Part shown: positions 37,462 to 45,855 of the stretch, piece by piece
Layout: the number at the start of each line of letters is the position of its first letter
How positions within the stretch are numbered: position 1 is the first letter of the stretch
NCBI RefSeq assembly: GCF_001298445.1
Contig: NZ_CP012036.1
Location: 1,367,263 to 1,431,262, forward strand
DNA: 64,000 nt
Reading direction: 5' to 3'
DNA from: Nostoc piscinale CENA21
GTDB taxonomy: Bacteria; Cyanobacteriota; Cyanobacteriia; Cyanobacteriales; Nostocaceae
The notes under the pieces: generated by a model
Database searches by the model: none
What the model was told of the DNA's origin: nothing
Seen by the model: the letters and a program-made list of their open reading frames with translations, nothing else
Made by a program: the position numbers and the translations under genes

Positions 37462-39168
37462 TGCGTAGCTGTCTTGCGATGATGCACAGCCGTCACACCA
37501 TCTTGATTTAACACCTTACCGTCCTCTACAGTGGCATAAACTAACCAGTGATCTCCCGATTCCATTCGGTTCTGCACTTTACACTCCAGATATGCTAAAG
37601 CATCTGCCAGAATTGGAGAACCATTTTTACTTTCTTCGGTGGCGACACCTGCAAATCGGTCTTCTCCAGGGCCGAAGGGTTTGAGGAAATGTTTCATCAA
37701 CCCTATGTGACTGCCTTCTTTAAGAATGTTCAGGACAAATTCATTACCAGAGTGAGTCAGTGGTTCTACCGCCCGTTCTTTGGCAACGGCAATAGTTAAC
37801 CCCGGCGGATTAAAGCTGGCTTGGGCTACCCATGAGGCTAACATCGCACTGGCTCTATCTTCTTGTTTAGCTGTCAGCACACACAGAGAACCAACGATGC
37901 GTCCAACTGCTTGTTCGACATTGGTCGCGGGGACGCTTTGCGATCGCACTTTTTTGGGCTTTCTTCAAGGCTTGGGCAAAGTCGGTTCCGGCTTCTTCGC
38001 ACAATTGCAGAGTCGCATCGTCAGGTTTAAACTTAACGCGGATGGTATCAAAACCAAAGCGATAGCCTGCATCTTTGAGTCGGCTTTCAATTAAATCGAC
38101 AGCCTCACCACTCCAACCAAAGGAACCAAACACACCCGCTAGTTTATTATTCGTGGCGGTGGAGAGAACAATCCCTAAAGCTGTTTGTACTGGTGTGGGT
38201 GCGTGACCGCCCAGAGTTGGCGAACCCATGACAAAACCAGCCGACTTTTCCACAGCCGCGCGGATTTCTTCGGGTTCGGTAAATTCGCAGTTAATTGATT
38301 CTACTGCCACACCAGCTTTTGTAATGCCACGGGCGATCGCTTGGGCTAAGGTGGCAGTATTGCCATACGCCGACGCATAAATTAAGGCTACTGTCAAGTC
38401 AGCAGAGGTTTGCTGTTGACTCCATTGGCGATAAGCTTTAGTTAGCTCAATTAAGCCGTAACGTACCAAAGGCCCGTGTCCAGTACCATACAAACGTGCT
38501 GGAAAATCCGCCAGTTTTTCTAATGCTGTTTCCACCTGCCGCGCATGGGGAGCCATGAGACAGTCATAATAATAACGGCGGTCTTCGTTAATAATTTCCC
38601 AGCCTTCATCTAATACTTGGTCGCCGCAGATATGCGCCCCAAATAACTTATCTGTATAGAGAATTTCAGTTTGGGGGTCGTAGGTGCAGAGTTCATCGGC
38701 GTAGCGGGGGTTGGGTGTAGGGATGAATTGCAGGTTATGTCCCTTACCCAAATCAAGGGTTTCATCCCCCCGCATCACAATAATTGGTAAGTCGGGATTT
38801 TCTAAAGCACCGCGTAAATTTATCGCCCCAGGGTTAGAACAAACAAAAGTAATTTGGGGTGCAATTTCTAGTAAAGCTTTTAAAGTAGCGGCGCGGTTAG
38901 GGTTGATGTGACCGAGAATGACATAATCAATTGCTGTTACATCAATACGCTGTTGCAACGCATCCAGATAAATTTGCGTGAAAGTCTCCCCAGGCGGGTC
39001 AATCAAAGCAATTTTATCTGCTTGAATTAAATAAGAGTTAGCTGTAGTTCCTTTGGCTAAGGCATATTCTATTTCAAATCTCAGTCTTGCCCAACTGCGC
39101 GATCGCATTACAGTTGTATCGGTAGCAATGGGTAGAATCTGCACGTCACGCGGTTTAGTATCTGGCAT
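37455..39168 (-). pseudogene. flv1: Flavodiiron protein Flv1, frame interrupted
   Basis: Flavodiiron proteins pass electrons from photosystem I to oxygen. Residues 1-255 are the lactamase-like domain, 260-405 the flavodoxin domain (TVALIYASAYGNTATLAQ) and the rest a flavin reductase domain (SAMLASWVAQASFNPPGLTIAVAK). The iron-binding motif reads GHINPNR instead of HxExDH, and later ligands are also replaced, which is the Flv1 hallmark. Flv1 works as a heterodimer with Flv3, encoded at 45.9 kb. The frame breaks at 37950-37955: six T (A in the gene) where five read KKAQKVRSQSVPATNVEQAVG, giving 570 residues. Confidence 0.88.
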
Positions 39169-39340
39169 AATTTTTGAATAAATTCTTTATTTTTAAGCAT
39201 TTATCTTGAATTAAACAGCAATTGCTACACAGAAGTCCACAATTGCCGCACAAGAGTACCCATTTAAATTAAAGCTTAATTGTGTTGATTAAATTTTTAG
39301 CATTTCTTATGAAGAGGATAACAAAATTAATTGCAGATAT

Positions 39341-39451
39341 CTAGTACAACAAGGCAAAAGTTAAAAGTCAAAAGGAAAAAGAAAGAATATTGATACCACA
39401 AACCTTTTAGCAATTTCTTATGGTCTGTTTATTTACGCCGACCTGTACTAG
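39341..39451. mobile_element. CTAGTAC-bounded MITE-like element, copy A
   Basis: 111 bases bounded by CTAGTACA and TGTACTAG, with imperfect inner arms (GGCAAAAGTTAAAA and GTTTATTTACGCC). The 85 bases at 39367-39451 match 61388-61472 with only a few differences. No coding capacity. Confidence 0.7.
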
Positions 39452-39493
39452 CGATCGCATCTTGCTGAGATTGGGATTTGCGAAAGCGATCGC

Positions 39494-39856
39494 CTATTCT
39501 TCCTGCTGTTGCTCAAAATCAGCTAATATTTGTTTAATCTCTTCTGCTGATATATCTTTTTGCTCGGATTTCGAGTAAATGGTTATTAGAATAATATTTG
39601 TATCTGTCTTGACATAATAAATTATTCGATACCCACCACTTTTACCTTTTTGAACATCACTATTTTTAACTCGTAGCTTAAAAATTATGTATCCAACTCC
39701 AGGTATTGGGTTTCCTGGTAATTCCCCTGATTGCAGTTGTTCTACAACTGGCTGTACATCATTACGGATACTGCGATACTTCTTGGCTAGAATACGCAGG
39801 TTGCGTTGAAATTTAGCAGTAGCTTCAACCTGAATCAATGGTGGCTCACTCTGCAT
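39494..39856 (-). CDS. RelE/ParE-type toxin of a toxin-antitoxin pair
   Basis: A 120-residue RelE-fold protein: VEATAKFQRNLRILAKKYRSIRNDVQPVVEQLQSG, then KLRVKNSDVQKGKSGGYRIIYYV (the basic GGYRIIYYV strand of the family) and IILITIYSKSEQKDIS. Toxins of this type cut mRNA at the ribosome or poison gyrase. I start at 39856, where the ATG overlaps the antitoxin stop by 11 bases, as in coupled pairs. The in-frame start at 39898 lies well inside the antitoxin gene. The pair stands next to flv1 and a repeat-rich stretch. Confidence 0.8.
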   Translation of the reverse strand: MQSEPPLIQVEATAKFQRNLRILAKKYRSIRNDVQPVVEQLQSGELPGNPIPGVGYIIFKLRVKNSDVQKGKSGGYRIIYYVKTDTNIILITIYSKSEQKDISAEEIKQILADFEQQQEE

Positions 39857-40085
39857 CAATCCCTTGCCAAAGTTGAGAAATAGGTACAGTATTTCCATTC
39901 ATCGCATCGTACCAACCTTGACGAAAACTTTCTTTTGCTGATTCAACAAGTTCCTCATCATCTTCATTCTCTTCTGTAATGAGGACAATGACTCGGACGC
40001 GGCTGTGTTTTGCTATGGTTAACGGTTCGTCTAAGGAAAGTTGACCAAGTTCATCAACAGTTCCTTGAACCTCAATTGCTTTCAT
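39846..40085 (-). CDS. Antitoxin of the RelE-type pair
   Basis: A 79-residue acidic protein with an N-terminal strand pattern (MKAIEVQGTVDELGQLSLDEPL, SRVRVIVLI) like AbrB/SpoVT-type cyanobacterial antitoxins. A helical C-terminus (ELVESAKESFRQGWYDAMNGNTVPISQLWQGI) should wrap the toxin. It comes first in the pair, as usual, and probably represses the joint promoter upstream of 40085. Confidence 0.75.
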   Translation of the reverse strand: MKAIEVQGTVDELGQLSLDEPLTIAKHSRVRVIVLITEENEDDEELVESAKESFRQGWYDAMNGNTVPISQLWQGIDAE

Positions 40086-40225
40086 TGGCGTGAATCTGAG
40101 TTTGCTGTTAATAGTATAGGACTTTGCCTATACTGCGTGGAGAATTGAAGTTTAAAATACGCTCAGATAGATGATTTTTAGAATTTTTGTAAACAATGAC
40201 TATAAATATACAGTTTAACGCTTGT

Positions 40226-40500
40226 ATTCATAAGTTTTGTTTATCCTGTGCTAACGACAACATAAGCGATCGCTACAAATGAACAAGCTGTCGTTACGAC
40301 AACAAATACATTCATAAGTTTTGTTAATGCAGGCGTAACGACAACATAAGCGATCGCCACAAATGAATAAGCTGTCGTAACGTCTGCTTCTTGGTTCGTG
40401 ACGAACGGATAAGCTGTGGTAACGACAACAACTTTATTCTTAACGTCTGCTTCTTGGTTCGTGACGAATGGAAAAGCTGTTGTTACCACAAGAACTTAAT
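40226..40500. repeat. Tandem repeat tract with HIP1 sites
   Basis: Two units of about 84 bases begin with ATTCATAAGTTTTGTT (40226 and 40310) and contain ACGACAACATAAGCGATCGC. They are followed by two units of about 61 bases starting AACGTCTGCTTCTTGGTTCG (about 40378 and 40440). All share AAGCTGT(C/G)GT and GACGAA pieces. The minus-strand frame across it is itself periodic and I do not treat it as a gene. Confidence 0.75.
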
Positions 40501-40526
40501 TAGTAACGTTGCTGTTGCAAAAGTGC

Positions 40527-43500
40527 TTAAATTATTCTAGTGGAGAAGATTTTCTTTAAGCTTCGCATTGCACGAGTAGCAAAATTATGCTGATGCCAAG
40601 CTTGATAGAAATCGGGGTAAGGCATATTCTGGGCGCAATTCCACAAAACATTGTAGCAATTATCATCAAATTGCTGATAACCACTTAAAGTTTGAACTAC
40701 CGCAAATTGATACTTATTATCGAGAATTTGTCCTAAGCTTTCTTCTACTAACCTACCGATGAGGCTATCCTCGTTTTTTGATTGTAGTATTTGCACTAAA
40801 GCGATGATAGCTTTTTCATTACCTGTGCCAATGTTCCCTAAGCCTCGTGCTGCTAGCCTACGCGTATCTCTATTCACTTGTGCTGATTCTAGCAGTTGTA
40901 CCAAGGTCGTGATTGCACCATCATTACCAGGGTCAATTTGCCCTAAGTTTTCTGCTATGCACATACGGGTGTCGTCATTTAAATAGATTAATTCCAGCAG
41001 TTTTTCCAAAGCAGCAATCGCTTTCTTATTGCCTCTACCAATTTTTCCTAAATTTTGTGCTGCCCGCTTACAGATGTAGTCATCCATTTGTGTTGATTCT
41101 ATTAGTTGCACCCAGGTAGCAATGGTAAGCTCATTGCCAGGATCGATTTGCCCTAAGTTTTCTGCTGTATACATACGGATACTAACATCCACTTGTGGTG
41201 ATTGAAGTATTTGCACCAAGGCTGTGATCGCTTGTGCATTACCAGGATCGATTTGCCCTAACCTAAATGCTGCTTGTCTACAAATCTCGTGATCAAATTT
41301 TTTTTGATTCTATTAGTTTTACCAAAGTGGCGATCTCATTTTCACTACTAATGATAATTTCCCAGAGGCTATATGCCACCATAATACGGGTGTCTTCGTC
41401 TAAGTCTGTTGATTGTAACAGTTGTGCTAAAGCGACAATCACATTTTTATTATCAGTGCCGATTTCCTGTAAGCTATATGCAGCCAGCCAACGGGTATCT
41501 TGATCAAGGTTTGGTAATTGCAGCAGTTGTACTAAGATGGCACTAACATTTTCATTACCAGTACCTATTTCCCGTAAAATAGATGCCGCCATCTTACGGG
41601 TATCCTTTTCTAAATTAGTTAATTGCAGCAGTTGCGCCAAAGCGACAATTACATTTTTATTACCTGTGCCGATTTCTTGTAAACTATGGGCTGCTTGCCA
41701 ACGTATATCCTCATCTAATTCGCTTGATTGCAGCACCTGCACCAAAGCGGCAATTGCGTTTTGATTACCAGGGTCTATTTGCCCTAAGCTTTTTGCTGCT
41801 TGCATATATGTATTCTTATGCAAATCAGTTAATTGCAGCAGATGTTCCAATGCTGCGATCGCCTTTTCGTTGCCAGGGTCGATTTGTCCTAAGCTTTTTG
41901 CTGCCAGCCAACGGATAATCTCATAATACTCATCAGTTGAATGAAGTAATTTTACCAATGCCGCAATCGCACTTTTATTACCAGGGTCGAGTTGTCCTAA
42001 ATTGTCTGCTATCTGGCAGACGTGAATATCAAACACATCTTTTGAATCCAACAGTATCTCCAGAGCATCTATTACTTGTGTACGATCTGTTTGTTGCAGT
42101 GTTAACCTAGCTTGCTCTTCAATGGAGCTTAGACCATTAATAGTCCAATTAACGATTTGGACTACTATTTCATCTGTTCTTGAATAATCCTTAAACTCTG
42201 TAATTCCTGCTGCGGCTAGAAAGTACGCTCGATACTCATAAAAACCTTTGTTTACTTTATTGTGAAAAAACCTTACTCCACATCTATCTCTAAATTTAAT
42301 TAAAGCTGTAATTAACGCTTGTTTATTATCTTTAGCTAACTCTTCTCGTCCAAGCCAGAGCAAAAAAGGCTGTTTCCACTGTGGCTCAAAGATACGATAA
42401 GTTCCTTGATTCGGATTTTTGGGAACGTGGTTGAGAAAAAAGTGCCAGTCATCAACTGCTGTAGCAGCAAAATACTCTTGAAATGAAGCATGAAAGAAAG
42501 CGTAAACTTTCTGCTCATCTACCCCTATACAGTTCAGCCAGCCGCGATTTAGTGCCAATTTCAGCAGCACCTCATCTTCTTCTTTCTTAAAAACGGAATT
42601 AACCAAATCTTGCCGCAAGCGAAAACGCCTTGTTTCTTTATCTATTGCTGTTTTAGCTAATTCCCCAAGTTTGATATTGAGTTTTTGCTCTTGGTGAGAT
42701 GTTGTAGGAAATTCGTCTTGTTTCCATTTGTAAAAATCATCAACAAATCGCTGATAAAGTCCTGCTTGTGTCTCTGGTAACTTGCCATCTCCTGATTGCC
42801 AATTAAAGCACAGCAGCGTCAACCGCAGAGGATTTTTTACTAAATCTTGAATCCGTTCTTTACCTGGTTCTTTCAAAGCATTACATAGCTGCTTTCCAGC
42901 TTCGGGATTAGCCGCAAACCATTTGTGAATAAATCTCTCTACTTGTTCTGGATAAGAAAAATTTAAAGTGCGATAAATATCAAAATTATCAAGTGCATTA
43001 ATACCGCCATCCCACAAATTAACCCGACAAGTTAACACAATTCGCGCTTGACTAATTAATCCTGATTCACGAAATTGTCGGGCAATTTCTGTTAGCGGAT
43101 TCCCTGAAGATGCAGACATTTCATCTAATCCATCTAGTACCAGCCAGATATGATTTTGTTTAAACAAAGCAACAAAATCATTTTCCTGTTGCTGAGTAGG
43201 TTTAGCTTTACCTTTTTTCCTCACAGCAGCAGTTAGCCAAGTCTTTAATAGATATTCCTCTAATTTTTGCCCTTGCAAATCTGCTAAAGATACCCAAATC
43301 ACAATCGACTGGGCAATTTCACGCGATACCCAATCCGCTATCTGCTGTAATAGTGTTGTCTTTCCTGCGCCTGGTTCACCAATAATTGCAATTCGCTTAC
43401 CTTTGCTTTTTGGCGTGTTCTGCTGTTTGAGAACTTCTTCTAAAAAAGCATCATGCTCAAATGTTTTAGTGATTTCTGTCTCCTTGTACAGTTCTGAACC

Positions 43501-43611
43501 CTGTTCTGGAAAAACATCACCTTGAGGCTTCGACTGTTTTTTACGCTCAACTAATCCCAGTGGTATATATACATCATCAACTTGCAGTGCAACGCCTTCA
43601 GTTGATGTCAA
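40527..43611 (-). pseudogene. NACHT-HEAT repeat ATPase, frame interrupted in the repeats
   Basis: An NLR-like STAND protein: a NACHT domain (IIGEPGAGKTTLLQQIADWVS Walker A, HIWLVLDGLDEMSA Walker B), a helical region, then about 12 HEAT/PBS repeats with the unit LGQIDPGN..AI.ALV.LLQS. Bacterial NACHT proteins include phage-sensing defence receptors whose repeats read the trigger. Two oddities. T8 at 41298-41305 (A in the gene) should be T7 to join the last five repeats, giving 1027 residues. And conserved N-terminal sequence (LTPDDWREVCREIIAERRKLTTNPL) continues upstream of the first possible start (TTG, 43611) without ATG, GTG or TTG, up to an in-frame TGA at 43717. Confidence 0.8.
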
Positions 43612-43716
43612 AGGATTTGTTGTCAGCTTTCGCCGTTCTGCAATTATTTCACGACAGACTTCACGCCAGTCATCGGGAGTTAACTTTGTCCCCTCCTCCC
43701 CTGGAGACGACTGTAG

Positions 43717-44145
43717 TCAGTTGTTATTGATTGTCCCAATAGTGATTGATTGACCAGCAATTCCACCTTTCTTTACAGTGAGGTTCTCTGCTAACTTCGC
43801 AAAGTTATTTACAACTGACGGATGAGATTTAATTTCATCTGCTTTATGTTTAATTTCCTTAGCAGCTTCAGACTGATCATTATTAACTGCTGCTTCCACA
43901 TCCACAACAGCTTGAGCAATTTCGGGGTCTTGTGCGGCTTGTGTCAGTTCCAGCACTGCTTGACCATAATCTAATCTTTGTGGTTCATCACTGGTAAGAG
44001 ATGGTGCTTGATTCTTGCGGCGCAGTAATTCTATCAACTTACCAGGAGCAGTCCATAAAACATCACCAATGTTTTCGCCAACTTTCTCCTGTGCTTTAGT
44101 CCACAGTACAGTAGCCACAGCAATCAAGAAGCTATCAAGTGTCAT
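43717..44145 (-). CDS. NACHT-associated small protein, in frame with the NACHT gene
   Basis: A 142-residue helical protein with an N-terminal hydrophobic stretch (FLIAVATVLWTKA), KLIELLRRKN, and an Ala/Glu-rich middle (LELTQAAQDPEIAQAVVDVEAAVNN). The tail is beta-prone and ends GQSITIGTINNN, like the small proteins that precede cyanobacterial NACHT and WD40 genes. Its TGA stop is in the same frame as the NACHT gene, with 35 sense codons between. A purine-rich AGGGGAGGAGGGG lies in that gap. Either the two were once one protein, or TGA readthrough or restart joins them. Function unknown; I infer a partner or effector domain. Confidence 0.6.
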   Translation of the reverse strand: MTLDSFLIAVATVLWTKAQEKVGENIGDVLWTAPGKLIELLRRKNQAPSLTSDEPQRLDYGQAVLELTQAAQDPEIAQAVVDVEAAVNNDQSEAAKEIKHKADEIKSHPSVVNNFAKLAENLTVKKGGIAGQSITIGTINNN

Positions 44146-44305
44146 AAATTCACTATCAATAAACCAAATAGCGTCAAAATTTTATGTGTCTATTCTACTG
44201 GTAAAACTACTGATGCGCTAAACCTAGGGCGATCGCTCTTAGCGGCTGTTTAGTTAATTATTGGGTAAGATGAAGTGCGATCGCCATAACTCATAAAAGG
44301 TAATC

Positions 44306-45091
44306 TTATCTGTATTTCTCCACAGATTCTACAGCCACATTAAATTGTTGAGCAATCTGTTCGACACTCATCCCAGTTTTTAGTAACAGTGGGACAGCAA
44401 CTTTTAAAATTTCAGCTTCCCGTTCTTCTCGACCTTCTTCTTTGGCTTCCTGATATACTCTTGTTTGCTCTATAGTCAGTCCTAGCATAGCTTCTACTTC
44501 CTCTCGACTCAAAGACGAAAACTTGTAAACAGCAATTGTCGTAATAATTTCGATGATTTCGGTTTTTGGCAGTTTGCCTGTTTCTTCTAATTTTACTCGT
44601 TGAATTAGTTGCTTGGCTTTTTCTGCCATTGTTTCCGAGGATGCGGTTGTCAACTGCATTAAGTTGATGCCTATTGGCAGCGTATCAGAAGTACCTAATT
44701 CATCCAAATAAATGCGCTGCACTTGGTCGCTGTTTAAAAAGATGCGATGAGTTCTTTTATCGTTTGGTTCTAAAGAGCGTGATGGAAATATTACCACACA
44801 GTACCAATCATCGTATTGAGATTGATTGCGGTTCAAATACATCAATGATTCAGTAAAAAAACGATGATAAAGACCCTCATCTTTTTGAAATTGCACTTCA
44901 GCAAAAAAGATAATTTTGGGTGTTGCGTCTTCTGGTGGTAAGAAAACCCCATCAATCCGAAAAGTGGTTTCTTTGACTTCCACTGACTCAAAGCGATAGT
45001 TTTGCGCCTGTACAGGACGGTTATCAACGAGTTCAAATATTAACGCCGGAAATCGCTTGAAAATTTGATAATAAATAGAGTCCCGTTTCAC
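44306..45091 (-). CDS. Rpn/DUF2887 family PD-(D/E)XK nuclease-like protein
   Basis: A 261-residue protein: MKRDSIYYQIFKRFPALIFELV, FRIDGVFLPP (acidic active residue), FFAEVQFQKDEGLYHRFFTE (the E-x-Q/K of the nuclease fold), YLNRNQSQYDDWYCVVIFPS. The C-terminus has a Glu/Arg-rich helix and a small helix-turn-helix (MSVEQIAQQFNVAVESV). The family is common in cyanobacteria in many copies and is related to recombination-promoting nucleases. Whether it cuts DNA here is not shown. It lies beside the NACHT gene, in an accessory block. Confidence 0.85.
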   Translation of the reverse strand: MKRDSIYYQIFKRFPALIFELVDNRPVQAQNYRFESVEVKETTFRIDGVFLPPEDATPKIIFFAEVQFQKDEGLYHRFFTESLMYLNRNQSQYDDWYCVVIFPSRSLEPNDKRTHRIFLNSDQVQRIYLDELGTSDTLPIGINLMQLTTASSETMAEKAKQLIQRVKLEETGKLPKTEIIEIITTIAVYKFSSLSREEVEAMLGLTIEQTRVYQEAKEEGREEREAEILKVAVPLLLKTGMSVEQIAQQFNVAVESVEKYR

Positions 45092-45481
45092 AAAAGTATT
45101 TAAATATGCGAATTATTGCAAGATTAATTTTATCATTTTTGATTTATATTAAAACCTCATTAAATCACTATTTTCTTCTTATTAAAACAAGTTGAAATTA
45201 ACAATTTTTATATTAAAAAATTATAATGATTTTCTCTAAATTAAACATTATTTTTCTCTCTAAAAATTGGGATATTTCTCATAAAATTTTTTTGCTTTAG
45301 TGATTGACAAGTATAATTTTATACTTTAATATAAAGTCATGATAAAGGCGATCGCCCAATTCCACCAAGAAACAAGCGATCGCCCTTATCTAAACCCAAA
45401 ACTGAATAAAAGCGATCGCGTAATTCCGGCAAGAAGGCGGCGATCGCTTTTATAAAAACCCAAACCTGGAGTTTCAACACC
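45092..45481. other. A/T-rich gap with a duplicated HIP1 unit
   Basis: 45092-45340 is very A/T-rich, with no gene seen. 45344-45468 is the duplicated HIP1 unit listed separately. Confidence 0.5.
45344..45468. repeat. Two-copy direct repeat of about 61 bases carrying four GCGATCGC sites
   Basis: Unit 1 (45344-45404) and unit 2 (45408-45468) align along their length: GCGATCGC, AATTCC.xCAAGAA, a second GCGATCGC, TAAACCCAAA.CTG. The units diverge outside the HIP1 cores, while the four HIP1 octamers stay perfect. Confidence 0.8.
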
Positions 45482-45760
45482 ATGATTGCATATTTACTAC
45501 AATTTGCCCAATCCAAATTAGTGCAGTTCTTAGGCGCAAATACCAACTGCCCCAGCCGCCAGCAATTCGCACCACAGCCATTTCCCCACAGAGAACCAAT
45601 CAAACATTTACTCATCGGTTCTCCCAAAGCTGTCACCAGTACAATTCATCACTTGCATCTGCTGGGCTACGCTAATGTTGCAGATTGGAGTCCACTGCTC
45701 CCAACCGACAATCCAGATGAGGTGATGAGTATTTTAACTCGGCAAATTTTGATGCAATAA
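45482..45760 (+). CDS. Conserved hypothetical protein
   Basis: A 92-residue protein starting at ATG 45482 (MIAYLLQFAQSKLVQFLGAN), with a Pro-rich middle and IKHLLIGSPKAVTSTIHHLHLLGYANVADWSPLLPT. The HLLIGSP..V...I..LH..GYA.V..WSPL pattern looks real and resembles a small domain I have seen repeatedly in filamentous cyanobacteria, without known function. A strong terminator stands 12 bases after the stop, which supports a true gene. Confidence 0.6.
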   Translation: MIAYLLQFAQSKLVQFLGANTNCPSRQQFAPQPFPHREPIKHLLIGSPKAVTSTIHHLHLLGYANVADWSPLLPTDNPDEVMSILTRQILMQ

Positions 45761-45772
45761 GTAGTGCTGAGT

Positions 45773-45809
45773 AATGAAAAAGACGTTGCAGTGCAACGTC
45801 TTTTTCATT
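45773..45809. terminator. Perfect bidirectional terminator
   Basis: Two 18-base arms (AATGAAAAAGACGTTGCA and its complement) around one central base. The A-run and T-run are part of the stem, so it works on both strands between the converging small gene and flv3. Confidence 0.92.
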
Positions 45810-45855
45810 TGAAAAGTCTTGAGCGAAAATAGTACACTTCAGACTTCAGACTTCC

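Noticed and set aside
40241..40489. 82-codon minus-strand frame with VTTAY.FV repeats
   Set aside because: It only translates the tandem repeat tract; no start signal and no folded-protein pattern.
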